A stretch of 64,000 nucleotides of DNA. Source: Rhodococcus sp. WMMA185. GTDB taxonomy: Bacteria; Actinomycetota; Actinomycetes; Mycobacteriales; Mycobacteriaceae. The stretch is from assembly GCF_001767395.1 (NCBI RefSeq), contig NZ_CP017014.1:682001-746000 (forward strand). Reading direction: 5' to 3'. The position numbers and the translations under genes were made by a program. Shown here piece after piece: positions 18,181 through 27,239 of this stretch. Below the pieces are notes generated by a model, which was not told where the DNA came from, made no database searches, and worked only from the letters and a program-made list of their open reading frames with translations. Every line of letters begins with the position of its first letter. The stretch's first letter is position 1.

Positions 18181-19284
18181 ATGTCCACTCGAACCGCGAA
18201 CCCTACAACCTCGCTGCCGACCGGTGAACCGGAAGGAGAATCATCCGGTGCCAGGTGGACCCCCGGTAAATTGCTGCGGATTCCGATCTTCCAGATCCTG
18301 TTGGTGCTGTTGCTGATCTGTGCTGTGTTCGGTGCAATGGCACCGGAATCATTCCTCGCATGGGGCAACATCCGGCTGATCATCCAGAACGTGTCGATTC
18401 TGGCGATCCTCGGTATCGGCATGACCTTCGTGATCGTGACAGCCGGTATCGACCTGTCGATCGGGTCTGTCCTCGTCTTTTCCGGCGTCGTCGCCGCCAA
18501 GACGATGCAAGCAATTGGCGGGGAAGGGTGGGGCACGGCCATCGTCGGGATCATCGTCGCGATCCTTGCCGGTATGGCGTGGGGTGCCCTCAACGGGTTT
18601 CTGGTTGCCAAGGCAAAGGTTCCACCGCTGATCGTGACGCTCGGAACCCTGGGCGGCGCACTCGGTCTGGCGCAGGTATTCACCGGCGGTGTGGACATTC
18701 GTGACGTTCCTCCCGTCCTCATCGACACCGTTGGCTACGGAAACCTACCCGCCACCTCTATCCCGGTCATCTCGGTGATCGCTCTGGTTTTGATCATCGC
18801 TTTCTCTATCATCCTGCACCGCACGAAGTTCGGCCTCTACACCTACGCGATAGGGTCGAATGAGGAATCCGCACGACGTGTCGGCGTCAAGGTAGACCGG
18901 CAATTGATCCAGGTCTACGCACTGTCGGGAACCCTTGCCGGTTTGGCCGGGATCCTGTCGCTGGCGCAGTACGGCACCACCGCAATTGCGGGGCAGTCCG
19001 AGACGAACCTGAACGTGATCGCCGCCGTCGTGCTCGGTGGCACCAGTCTCTTCGGCGGCATCGGCACGATTTTCGGGACGGTGGTGGGACTCTTCATTCC
19101 CGCGGTCCTGCAGAACGGATTCGTCATCATCGGTGTCCAGCCGTTCTGGCAGCAAGTCGCCGTCGGTGCGGTTCTGATCGCCGCAGTCTACATAGACCAA
19201 CGCCGCCGCGCCGCCGCTTCGCGCGGTCGACCGGAGGCGTCGAAACTCTCTTCCCTGCGCAAACTATGGTCCCGAAGTCCGTAG
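18181..19284 (+). CDS. sugar ABC importer permease (RbsC/FrcC-like)
   Basis: Permease of 367 residues with about 8-10 hydrophobic segments. The family marker GIDLSIGSVLVFSGVVAA appears near residue 85, and the C-terminal NLNVIAAVVLGGTSLFGG is typical of RbsC-type permeases. It pairs with the preceding ATPase and following binding protein. A Gly/Ser/Pro-rich cytoplasmic start precedes TM1. Confidence 0.93.
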   Translation: MSTRTANPTTSLPTGEPEGESSGARWTPGKLLRIPIFQILLVLLLICAVFGAMAPESFLAWGNIRLIIQNVSILAILGIGMTFVIVTAGIDLSIGSVLVFSGVVAAKTMQAIGGEGWGTAIVGIIVAILAGMAWGALNGFLVAKAKVPPLIVTLGTLGGALGLAQVFTGGVDIRDVPPVLIDTVGYGNLPATSIPVISVIALVLIIAFSIILHRTKFGLYTYAIGSNEESARRVGVKVDRQLIQVYALSGTLAGLAGILSLAQYGTTAIAGQSETNLNVIAAVVLGGTSLFGGIGTIFGTVVGLFIPAVLQNGFVIIGVQPFWQQVAVGAVLIAAVYIDQRRRAAASRGRPEASKLSSLRKLWSRSP

Positions 19285-19346
19285 TGAACCCGACAGATGC
19301 ACGGATACAACAATTCTCACCTACGTCCCACAGGAGTGTGTAAACA

Positions 19347-20315
19347 ATGTCGAAGAAGTCTCGCAGGGTCGCCACGATATTCGCCATCGGTGGCGCGGGC
19401 GCGCTGGTGTTGTCCGCGTGCTCCGGTGCGGGGGGAAGCGATACCAAGGAGATCGCTTTCGTCCAGGGTGTGGCAGGCGACGAGTTCTACATCAGCATGC
19501 AGTGCGCCATCGAACAAGAGGCCGCGGCCGAAGGCGTCGCCGTCAACACCCAGGGGCCTACCCAGTTCGACCCCTCCCTGCAGAAGACGGTTCTCGATTC
19601 GGTGGTTGCCTCCCGTCCTGACGCCATACTCATTGCGCCTACCGATGCCACGGCTATGCAGGCGCCTATCGACGCGGCGGCAAGGCAAGGTATCGAGGTT
19701 GTGCTCGTCGACGCTACCCTCGACGATCCGTCCGTCGCCGTGTCCCATGTCGCATCGGACAACGTCGGTGGTGGCGCCGAGGCATTCCACGCGATCAAGC
19801 AGATGAATCCGGAGGGTGGAAAGGTTCTCGCCATGGACCTCTATCCAGGCGTTTCCACCACCAACGCGCGAACGGAGGGCTTCGAGCAAGCGGTCGCGCA
19901 GGACCCGGATTTCGAATATCTTGGCGTGCAGTACAGCCACAACGATCCGGCCGAGGCGGCTAGGCTGATGACCGCGGCGCTGTCTCGGGACCCCGACATC
20001 GTCGGTGTCTTTGCCACCAACCTCTTCGCCTCCGAGGGCACCGCCACCGGTATCCGTCAGGCCAATGCGCAGGATCAGGTCAAGCTCGTCGGCTTCGATG
20101 CGGGCCCGGCTCAGGTCAACCAACTGCGCGACGGCACGGTGCAGGCGCTCATCGCTCAGGAACCAGCCACGATCGGCAAGGACGGTGTGCAACAAGCCAT
20201 GAACGCGCTCGACGGGAATCCGGTTACCTCCGACATCCAGACCGGTTTCCGGGTGATCACCGCAGACAACCTTGACACCGACGGTGCGGAGTGGGTGTAC
20301 AGGTCCGCATGCTGA
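19347..20315 (+). CDS. sugar ABC importer substrate-binding lipoprotein (RbsB/FrcB-like)
   Basis: Extracytoplasmic sugar-binding lipoprotein of 322 residues. Signal peptide MSKKSRRVATIFAIGGAG with a lipobox LSAC near residue 28. The mature part is a type I periplasmic-binding fold: SRPDAILIAPTDATAM, GKVLAMDLYPG, VGVFATNLFASEG, LVGFDAGP and ALIAQEPATIGKDGV. A GGAG lies about ten bases before the ATG. It probably binds a monosaccharide or polyol. Confidence 0.92.
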   Translation: MSKKSRRVATIFAIGGAGALVLSACSGAGGSDTKEIAFVQGVAGDEFYISMQCAIEQEAAAEGVAVNTQGPTQFDPSLQKTVLDSVVASRPDAILIAPTDATAMQAPIDAAARQGIEVVLVDATLDDPSVAVSHVASDNVGGGAEAFHAIKQMNPEGGKVLAMDLYPGVSTTNARTEGFEQAVAQDPDFEYLGVQYSHNDPAEAARLMTAALSRDPDIVGVFATNLFASEGTATGIRQANAQDQVKLVGFDAGPAQVNQLRDGTVQALIAQEPATIGKDGVQQAMNALDGNPVTSDIQTGFRVITADNLDTDGAEWVYRSAC

Positions 20316-20373
20316 CTCTGTAGCGATTGTGGTGGTGTCATTCGTGAAGTCTGAGCGAATTCCAAAGGCGGCC

Positions 20374-21849
20374 ATGACCGGTCTGAGTCGCAGCGCGCTC
20401 GCTAGGTTTCCCGCTTCTGTCGAGACGCCGGCCCGTCGGGAAGACGTACGGATCGGAATCGTGCATTTCGGTGTCGGAAATTTTCACCGGTCGCACGAGG
20501 CGATGTACGTCGACCGGATATTGGCCGCGGGCCACACCGATTGGGGAATTTGCGGGGTCGGAGTGATGGCCGGTGACACGCGGATGCGCGGTGTCCTCGC
20601 GAGCCAGGACAACTTGTACACGCTCGTCACCCGAGACACCGACGGCACCGCCCACGCGCGTGTCATCGACTCGATCGCCGAGTTCCTCTATGCCCCGGAC
20701 GATCCCGAGGCAGTGCTGAACCGCCTCGCTGCGCCCACCACGCGCATCGTTTCCCTCACCATCACCGAGGGTGGCTACAGCATCAATGACGCGACCGGCC
20801 AGTTCGACCCTCACGATCCCGACACTCTTCACGATCTCGACGACGAAGGCGTGCCGCGCAGTGTGCTCGGATTTCTCACCGCAGCGCTGGCTCGCCGCCG
20901 CAGTCTCGGAATCCCGCCGTTCACGGTCGTGTCGTGTGACAACCTCGAGCACAACGGGGCCGTCGCCCGCGCCGCGGTAACGGCATTTGCCGAGCGCAAG
21001 GATCCCACCCTGGCTGCCTGGATCAGCGATACCGTTGCGTTTCCCAGTTCGATGGTTGATCGGATTACCCCGGTCACCACGACCGAGACCATCGCTACCG
21101 TCGCGGCGACCTTCGGCGTCGAAGACCAGTGGCCCGTTCAATCCGAGTCGTTCGAGCAGTGGGTCCTCGAGGACCACTTCACCCTCGGCCGGCCACCCTT
21201 CGAGCAGGTGGGTGTGCAAATGGTCGACGACGTGGAACCCTACGAGTTGATGAAGCTGCGACTGCTCAACGCATCGCATCAGGTCATGAGCTACCTCGGA
21301 ATCCTGGCCGGATACACCTACGTTCACGACGTCTTTGCCGACCCCGATCTGGACGCATTCGTAGTGTCATACATGCACAGGGAGGCGACCCCCACTCTGA
21401 GGCGCGTTCCCGGAATCGACCTCGCTCGATACTGCGTTCAACTGCGGAAGCGATTCGCCGGCGACAGCATTCGCGACACTCTTGCTCGCCAGGTGGTCAA
21501 CGCCTCGGACCGGATTCCGAAGTTCGTGCTACCGGTTGCCCGCGAGCAACTCGAGCGGGGAGGGTCGGTCGATCACATTGCCCTCGTCCTCGCTGCCTGG
21601 TGCACTGTCGTCGACAGTGAAGACCTGGGTGTGCCTCTGATCGACGGTCACGCCGACGAGTTGCGCGAACTTGCCCGTCAGGATCGGGACCAACCCGGCG
21701 CGTTTCTCGGGAATCGCACCATCTTCGGTGACCTCGTCACCAGCGCCCCCTTGAATGCCGCCTACCGTGCTGCCAAACAGTCACTGCTCGAGCAGGGCCC
21801 GCGTACCGCTGCCCGATTGGTCACCGCGACCGCCGGTCCCAACCCATGA
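20374..21849 (+). CDS. mannitol dehydrogenase family polyol oxidoreductase
   Basis: NAD-dependent long-chain polyol dehydrogenase, about 491 residues, of the family containing mannitol, arabinitol and fructuronate enzymes. The N-terminal IVHFGVGNFHRSHEAMY, the central FPSSMVDRITP and the catalytic KxxxxNxxH (KLRLLNASH) are all present. It probably oxidises a hexitol or pentitol to the ketose. I chose the ATG giving MTGLSRSALARF, which aligns with family N-termini and has AAAGG upstream. It is the last gene of the importer operon. Confidence 0.92.
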   Translation: MTGLSRSALARFPASVETPARREDVRIGIVHFGVGNFHRSHEAMYVDRILAAGHTDWGICGVGVMAGDTRMRGVLASQDNLYTLVTRDTDGTAHARVIDSIAEFLYAPDDPEAVLNRLAAPTTRIVSLTITEGGYSINDATGQFDPHDPDTLHDLDDEGVPRSVLGFLTAALARRRSLGIPPFTVVSCDNLEHNGAVARAAVTAFAERKDPTLAAWISDTVAFPSSMVDRITPVTTTETIATVAATFGVEDQWPVQSESFEQWVLEDHFTLGRPPFEQVGVQMVDDVEPYELMKLRLLNASHQVMSYLGILAGYTYVHDVFADPDLDAFVVSYMHREATPTLRRVPGIDLARYCVQLRKRFAGDSIRDTLARQVVNASDRIPKFVLPVAREQLERGGSVDHIALVLAAWCTVVDSEDLGVPLIDGHADELRELARQDRDQPGAFLGNRTIFGDLVTSAPLNAAYRAAKQSLLEQGPRTAARLVTATAGPNP

Positions 21850-21870
21850 CCGTCTCGGGGTAGCTCTGCC

Positions 21871-22908
21871 CTACGCACTGTGGCCCGCGGGCACCGCCTC
21901 GTCAGGCTTCGGTGGGGGCGGCGGGGTGCCGTCCCCGAACGGCCTGCCACCGAGTTGCTCGCGCCCGTGCGGCTCCCGCCACCCGGACAGTTCAGGTCCT
22001 TTCGGCACGATGCGGGTGGGATTGATGTCGGTGTGGACGATGTAGTAGTGCTGCTTGATCTGAACGAAGTCGATCGTGTCGCCGAATCCCGGTGTCTGGA
22101 AGAGGTCGCGAGCATAGCCCCACAGCGCCGGCATCTCGTTCAGCTTGTTCCGATTGCACTTGAAATGACCGTGATACACGGCGTCGAAACGCACCAGGGT
22201 AGTGAACAGGCGCACGTCAGCTTCGGTGATCGTGTCGCCCACGAGGAACCGGCGATCGGTGAGCCGATCCTCGAGCCAGTCCAGCCGTGCGAACAGGCTG
22301 TCGTACGCGGACTCGTACGCTTCCTGGGATCCTGCGAACCCACATCGGTAGACGCCGTTGTTCACGTCACGGAATACGAGGTCGGCCACCTCGTCGATCT
22401 CGTCCCGCAGGCTGTCGGGGTAGAGGTCGGGCGCGCCGTCGCGATGGTACTGGGTCCACTCGCTCGACAGGTCGAGGGTGATTTGAGGGAAATCGTTGGT
22501 GACCACCTGCCCCGTGGGCACGTCGACGATCGCCGGCACAGTGATACCGCGTGGGTAGTCGGGGAAGCGTGCGAAGTAGGCGTCCTGAATTCGCGGAATC
22601 TTCAGCACCGGATCGAGTCCGTCCGGGTCGAGATCGAAGCTCCAGCTGCGCTTGTCGTGAGTGGGACCGCACAGACCCATCGACAACGCGTCCTCGAGTC
22701 CGAGGAGTCTGCGGACGATGACGGCGCGGTTGGCCCATGGACATGCGCGGGCGACCACCAGTCGATAACGACCGGGTTCGACGGGGTAGCCGTCGCGTCC
22801 GTCCGCAGTGATGCGCGTAGGAATGTAGCGGGAGTCTCGCTTGAATTCGGCACCGGCTTCCACGTAGGCGCCCTTGGTGGAGTTCTGATCTTCCGTTCGC
22901 TGTGACAT
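21871..22908 (-). CDS. Xi-class glutathione transferase / S-glutathionyl-hydroquinone reductase homologue
   Basis: A 345-residue ECM4/YqjG-type protein. The catalytic motif ARACPWANR (Cys at residue 56) and the pattern MGLCGPTHDKRSW, TVPAIVD, NDFPQI, NNGVYRCGFAGSQ are characteristic. The family de-conjugates thiol adducts of quinones. Since actinobacteria of this group use mycothiol, the partner thiol may not be glutathione. A Pro-rich C-terminal tail is extra. It converges on the polyol dehydrogenase with a 21-base gap. Confidence 0.9.
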   Translation of the reverse strand: MSQRTEDQNSTKGAYVEAGAEFKRDSRYIPTRITADGRDGYPVEPGRYRLVVARACPWANRAVIVRRLLGLEDALSMGLCGPTHDKRSWSFDLDPDGLDPVLKIPRIQDAYFARFPDYPRGITVPAIVDVPTGQVVTNDFPQITLDLSSEWTQYHRDGAPDLYPDSLRDEIDEVADLVFRDVNNGVYRCGFAGSQEAYESAYDSLFARLDWLEDRLTDRRFLVGDTITEADVRLFTTLVRFDAVYHGHFKCNRNKLNEMPALWGYARDLFQTPGFGDTIDFVQIKQHYYIVHTDINPTRIVPKGPELSGWREPHGREQLGGRPFGDGTPPPPPKPDEAVPAGHSA

Positions 22909-22940
22909 GGTCGACTCGTTCCCCGTATGTGGATGATGCC

Positions 22941-23648
22941 CTACAGCGTACTTCGAGAGATCGTGACCTCTGCGTAGGTTCCGAGTTCTCGATATCCCAC
23001 GTGGGTGGCGAGTGTGCGTGCGGCCAGATTGTTTCGCGGTGAACGGTATTGGGCGATCAGTCCGCTATCGAGTGCATCGTCGGTGGCGATGCCCGTGATC
23101 TGCGCACCGAGGCCCCGGCGACGAAACACCGGAGCCGTCAGTACTCCGATGTCGGCGAGGAAGCCCTGAAACTCGGTGTAGCCGGCCGAGGACATTGGGC
23201 GCTCTGTTTCGTCGAGGATCGTGAATTGCCTTTCACGGGAATCTAGTTGGGCTTCGGCTACGTCGTCGGGTGGGCACGCCGCCTCGACCTGCCGGACGTG
23301 GTCTCGTTGGTAGGAGACCAGTGGCCGGTCGGGCACCGGTTCCTGATATTCGGTGCCGAAGGAGAGCGTCATCGGGCCCACACAGCGACCGGACCGGTCC
23401 TGGGTGAGCGCGAGCAGGATCGCGGGTTCGGTCAACTCAGCCGGCGTGTGGACGTCGGCGCGGTCGATTGCCCATCGGGGGCCTACCAGTGCCGAGGCCT
23501 CGCCGAGACGGACGAAGCGGATGCTGTCTGCCTCGTCGTCGATGCGGATCGCGCGCCTGCCTTGCCGCCGGGTAGTCAGCGCGTCATCGGGCAGCCCCAG
23601 TTCGCGGGACCAGGCGAGCCCGATGATGTCGAGGTGATGGGAGTCCAC
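22941..23648 (-). CDS. GNAT family N-acetyltransferase
   Basis: A protein of about 235 residues whose C-terminal part has the acetyl-CoA motif RRRGLGAQITG, preceded by DIGVLTAPVF, and ends AARTLATHVGYRELGTYAEV. The N-terminal half is less conserved, as in actinobacterial GNATs of two-part layout. The substrate is unknown. I chose the GTG giving MDSHHLDIIG; an upstream start at 23711 would run into the PadR promoter repeats. Confidence 0.82.
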   Translation of the reverse strand: MDSHHLDIIGLAWSRELGLPDDALTTRRQGRRAIRIDDEADSIRFVRLGEASALVGPRWAIDRADVHTPAELTEPAILLALTQDRSGRCVGPMTLSFGTEYQEPVPDRPLVSYQRDHVRQVEAACPPDDVAEAQLDSRERQFTILDETERPMSSAGYTEFQGFLADIGVLTAPVFRRRGLGAQITGIATDDALDSGLIAQYRSPRNNLAARTLATHVGYRELGTYAEVTISRSTL

Positions 23649-23701
23649 ACGCTCACGGTAACGCCTTGTTCGTTTCCAGCCGGAGCTGTATGTTCCATCT
23701 G

Positions 23702-23736
23702 GAGTATTCAAACTAGAGTATTCGACAAGGAGTATT
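23702..23736 (+). promoter_or_regulatory. three GAGTATT repeats at 14-bp spacing upstream of padR-like gene
   Basis: GAGTATT occurs at 23702-23708, 23716-23722 and 23730-23736, exactly 14 bases apart. The last copy lies just before GGGGAGG, the ribosome-binding site of the PadR-like gene. The phasing suggests a regulator array, perhaps for autoregulation by PadR, or overlapping promoter elements. Confidence 0.55.
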
Positions 23737-23752
23737 TGGGGAGGTGGTGTGT

Positions 23753-24367
23753 GTGACCCTCACTCCACTAGGCGTCACCGTCCTCGGTCTGTTGTGTGAA
23801 CGGGCAATGCACCCGTACGAGATGTGCCAACTCGCCACCGCACGGCGTGCACGTGTGGTGAAGATCCGGCCGGGCTCGCTCTACCACACCGTGAGCAGAC
23901 TCGAGGGCGACGGACTGGTGCGTGCGGCCGGTACCGACCGGGAGGGTAATCGTCCGGAGCGCACCATGTACGAAATCACGGATGCGGGTCGGAAGGCACT
24001 GGTGAATCGCGTCAGCGAAATGCTCGCCACTCTGGGAAGTGATTTCCCGCAGTTCCCCCTGGCGCTGGCGGAGGCGCACAATGTCGACGCCGCCACCGTG
24101 GTGGAGTTGCTACGCGAGCGCCTCGGCCATCTCGAGAAGGCGATCGCCGATCTCGAGACCGTGGCCGCGCAAGCCGATTCCGCCGAGGTCCCCAGGATCT
24201 TCCTCCTGGGCGACGAGTACCTCCTCACCCTCGCGGGCGCCGAACGCCAATGGCTCAGTTCGTTGGTGAAGGAGATCGAATGCGGTGATTTGCCCTGGCT
24301 CACACCGGAACTCCTCGACCGACTCGAACGCTCGCGCCGGCCACGATCCGGTGCTGACAAGGACTGA
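23753..24367 (+). CDS. PadR family transcriptional regulator
   Basis: A 204-residue PadR-type repressor. The winged-helix domain shows LGVTVLGLLCERAMHPYEM, then RPGSLYHTVSRLEGDGLV and ERTMYEITDAGRKAL, with a helical C-terminal dimerisation region. GTG 23753 has GGGGAGG at an 8-base distance and is preferred over GTG 23744 or 23747. The MFS exporter follows two bases after its stop, the common PadR-exporter arrangement; it likely represses that exporter. Confidence 0.9.
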   Translation: MTLTPLGVTVLGLLCERAMHPYEMCQLATARRARVVKIRPGSLYHTVSRLEGDGLVRAAGTDREGNRPERTMYEITDAGRKALVNRVSEMLATLGSDFPQFPLALAEAHNVDAATVVELLRERLGHLEKAIADLETVAAQADSAEVPRIFLLGDEYLLTLAGAERQWLSSLVKEIECGDLPWLTPELLDRLERSRRPRSGADKD

Positions 24368-24369
24368 TA

Positions 24370-25881
24370 GTGAATAACCAGCGCACGGCACCCGACGTCT
24401 CACCACCCCAGCAGACCAATCCGTGGCCCGCCCTGTGGGCCCTGGTCATCGGCTTCTTCATGATCCTTGTCGACAGCACCATCGTGGCCGTGGCAAACCC
24501 CGCGATCATGGACACACTGCAAGCCGACATCAACAACGTCGTGTGGGTCACGAGTGCCTACCTGCTGGCGTACGCGGTTCCCTTGCTGGTGACCGGCCGC
24601 TTGGGCGATAGATTCGGACCGAAGAACATCTACATGGTCGGGCTCGTTCTGTTCACTGCAGCGTCGCTGTGGTGTGGTCTGTCGGGCACCGTCACCATGC
24701 TCATCGTCGCCCGCGTGTTTCAGGGACTCGGCGCCTCGATGATGACGCCACAGACGATGGCGGTCATCACCCGTACCTTCCCGCCCGACCGCCGTGGTAC
24801 GGCGATGGGCCTGTGGGGCGCGGTTGCCGGGGTAGCCACACTGGTCGGACCGATTGCGGGTGGGGTGCTCGTCGACAACCTCGGCTGGGAATGGATCTTC
24901 TTCGTCAACGTGCCGGTCGGTGTAGTCGCGTTCGTTCTTGCGTGGCGGTTGGTTCCGTCGCTCGAGACGCACCGGCACAAGTTCGACATCCCCGGTGTCG
25001 TCCTCAGTGCTCTCGGCATGTTCTTTCTGGTGTTCGGAATCCAGGAAGGTAGCACTCTGGACTGGTCGACGGCCGTATTTGCTTCGATCGCCGCCGGGCT
25101 GATTCTTCTCGGAACCTTCGTCTGGTACCAGTCCTGGAACAAGAACGAGCCGCTGCTTCCGTTGGGGCTGTTCCGCGACCGGAATTTCTCCCTGGCCAAC
25201 GTGGCCATCACCTCGATGGGTTTCGCGGTCACCGCGATGGTGCTTCCGCTGATGTTCTATGCCCAGGCGGTGCGCGGATTGTCGCCGACCGCATCGGCGC
25301 TGTTGCTGGTGCCGATGGCCGTTCTCACCGGAGTCTTGGCGCCGTTCGTCGGCAGGCTCGTGGACAGGACCCACCCGAGGTACATCGCGGGCACGGGCTT
25401 TCTGTTGTTCGCCGTCGCACTGGGTTGGCTTGCCACGGTCATGTCGCCCGACGTCGCGATCTGGGAACTGTTGCTGCCCATCGGGTTGATCGGCCTGGCG
25501 AACGCGTGCATCTGGTCGCCGGTCGCAGCGACCGCCACCCACAATCTGCCGCCCCATCAGGCGGGTGCCGGCGCCGGCGTCTACAACACCACCCGTCAGG
25601 TCGGTGCGGTGCTCGGTAGCGCCGCGATCGGCGCTCTCATCACCGCACGCCTGTCCGCCCAGGGGTTGACCGGTGGACGCCCGGAAGAGGGTGTGGGCGA
25701 ACTGCCCGCGTTCGTCCTGGAGCCGTTCAGCAATGCCATGTCTCAGTCGGTGTGGCTGCCGGCGGCCATCCTGCTCATCGGATTCGTCGCCTCGGTGTGC
25801 TTCGCCCGGCCGGTTCGTCAGAGCGACCGAGAGGTCAGCGCGGACGTCGCACCCAGTCGGGAAACATCACTGCAGGGTTGA
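24370..25881 (+). CDS. MFS drug exporter (DHA2 / EmrB-QacA type)
   Basis: A 503-residue multidrug antiporter with about 14 predicted TM segments. DHA2 features include FFMILVDSTIVAVANPAIM in TM1 with its acidic residue, VTSAYLLAYAVPLLVTGRLGDRFG and the motif C-like stretch GVATLVGPIAGGVLVDN. It is translationally close to the PadR gene and probably induced by its own substrates through PadR. Its 3' end overlaps the convergent FAD-oxidase gene by 47 bases. Confidence 0.93.
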   Translation: MNNQRTAPDVSPPQQTNPWPALWALVIGFFMILVDSTIVAVANPAIMDTLQADINNVVWVTSAYLLAYAVPLLVTGRLGDRFGPKNIYMVGLVLFTAASLWCGLSGTVTMLIVARVFQGLGASMMTPQTMAVITRTFPPDRRGTAMGLWGAVAGVATLVGPIAGGVLVDNLGWEWIFFVNVPVGVVAFVLAWRLVPSLETHRHKFDIPGVVLSALGMFFLVFGIQEGSTLDWSTAVFASIAAGLILLGTFVWYQSWNKNEPLLPLGLFRDRNFSLANVAITSMGFAVTAMVLPLMFYAQAVRGLSPTASALLLVPMAVLTGVLAPFVGRLVDRTHPRYIAGTGFLLFAVALGWLATVMSPDVAIWELLLPIGLIGLANACIWSPVAATATHNLPPHQAGAGAGVYNTTRQVGAVLGSAAIGALITARLSAQGLTGGRPEEGVGELPAFVLEPFSNAMSQSVWLPAAILLIGFVASVCFARPVRQSDREVSADVAPSRETSLQG

Positions 25882-27199
25882 GGTAGTCGTCGGGATCGAA
25901 GGCACGCTTGACGGCCCACATTGCGGTGATGTCCTCGGTGCTCCGGGCGAAGTCGAGGTAGTTCCGCTTGTGCGCGCCGACGCCGTGCTCGGAGGCGATC
26001 ACACCTCCATGATCTCGGATCAACTCCGTCACAGTGCGATACAGCACGGACTCGTCGGGGCAGCCGAGCACGTTGAGGTGCACGTTTCCGTCGGCGATGT
26101 GGCCGAACAGCACCGGGATGGCGTCTGGTGCTCGGTCCGACACCAGCGCGACGGCGTCCTCGACGAAGGCCGCGACAGCATCGAGAGGGAGTGCGGCGTC
26201 GAACTTGACCGGGGCACCGAACAATCCGACCACTTCGGCGAAGGCTTCGCGGGTCGCCCACACTCGTGCACGGCCCACAGGATCGATGCCGACGGCGGGT
26301 TCGCCGTCCGGATCGCAGCGTTGCAGAGCCTCACCCAACTCCTCGGTGCGGTCTGACGTACCGGCCAATTCCACCAGCAGATACCACGGCAGTTCCGTGG
26401 GAACCGCCAAGCCCAGCTGTGAGTGCGCCAATTCGAGGCCGCGGCCGTCGAGCATCTCGACTGCATCCACGTCGTCGAGACGCCGAAGCATGCGCACGGC
26501 GTCGATGAGCCGCGGCAGGTGCGCGAAGCCCGCGAGAGCGGTGACGCGATGCGAGGGGGCTGGGCGGAGCGCGAGATCGACGGCTGTGATTACTCCGAGT
26601 GTGCCCTCGCCGCCCGCCCACAGTGCGGGCATGTCGTATCCGCAGTTCTCGGCATTCGCCCGCATGCGGCGCCGGACGATCGCGCCGTCGGGAAGTACCA
26701 CTTCCAGACCGCGCACCTGAGCCGACATGTGCCCGTATCGCACGGTGTGCAACCCGCCCGCGTCGGTCGACACCATCCCGCCGATCGTCGCGGAGTCCCG
26801 GGAGGCGATATCGACACCGAACAGTAACCCGGCGTCGGCCACGGTCTTCTGCAGTGCAGACAGGGTGACGCCGGCGCCGGCGGTGATCAGTCGCTCCTCG
26901 CGGTCGACTTTGCCGACAGCGTCCAACCGCTCGGTGGACAGCAGCACGTCGTCGTGCTCCGGGACCGTGCCGGCCTCGAGGCCGGTGCGACCGCCCTGCA
27001 CGGTGACCTTCACCCCTGCGCCACGGCAGACGTTCAGGACCGCAGAGACTTCCGCGGTGTTCGCCGGTCGAACGAGTGCGCTCGCCCGCCCGCTGTAGCG
27101 ACCTGTGAGGTCTGTGGCGCGAGCGGCCAGCACGTCGGGGTCCGAGCTCACGAACCTTTCGCCGACGACGTCGGCCAAGGCCGTGCCCAGCGAGTCCAC
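25835..27199 (-). CDS. FAD-linked oxidase (GlcD/D-lactate dehydrogenase-like)
   Basis: Flavoprotein of about 454 residues of the VAO/PCMH fold with a C-terminal FAD-oxidase C domain. FAD motifs are VTVQGGRTGLEAG near residue 70 and SATIGGMVSTDAGG; the C-terminal part has FGHIADGNVHLNV and SEHGVGAHKRNYL, which hold the catalytic His and metal ligands. It should oxidise a 2-hydroxy acid such as D-lactate, glycolate or 2-hydroxyglutarate. I chose GTG 27199; the longer upstream frame runs into the divergent promoter. Confidence 0.9.
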   Translation of the reverse strand: MDSLGTALADVVGERFVSSDPDVLAARATDLTGRYSGRASALVRPANTAEVSAVLNVCRGAGVKVTVQGGRTGLEAGTVPEHDDVLLSTERLDAVGKVDREERLITAGAGVTLSALQKTVADAGLLFGVDIASRDSATIGGMVSTDAGGLHTVRYGHMSAQVRGLEVVLPDGAIVRRRMRANAENCGYDMPALWAGGEGTLGVITAVDLALRPAPSHRVTALAGFAHLPRLIDAVRMLRRLDDVDAVEMLDGRGLELAHSQLGLAVPTELPWYLLVELAGTSDRTEELGEALQRCDPDGEPAVGIDPVGRARVWATREAFAEVVGLFGAPVKFDAALPLDAVAAFVEDAVALVSDRAPDAIPVLFGHIADGNVHLNVLGCPDESVLYRTVTELIRDHGGVIASEHGVGAHKRNYLDFARSTEDITAMWAVKRAFDPDDYLNPAVMFPDWVRRPR

Positions 27200-27239
27200 A
27201 CTTCGATCGTAGGCGTGCTCGATGTGGCACTCTGGCGAC

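Noticed and set aside
24400..25557. 385-residue minus-strand frame across the MFS gene
   Set aside because: Antisense to the well-supported transporter, low-complexity Gln/Arg/Asp-rich translation; a shadow.
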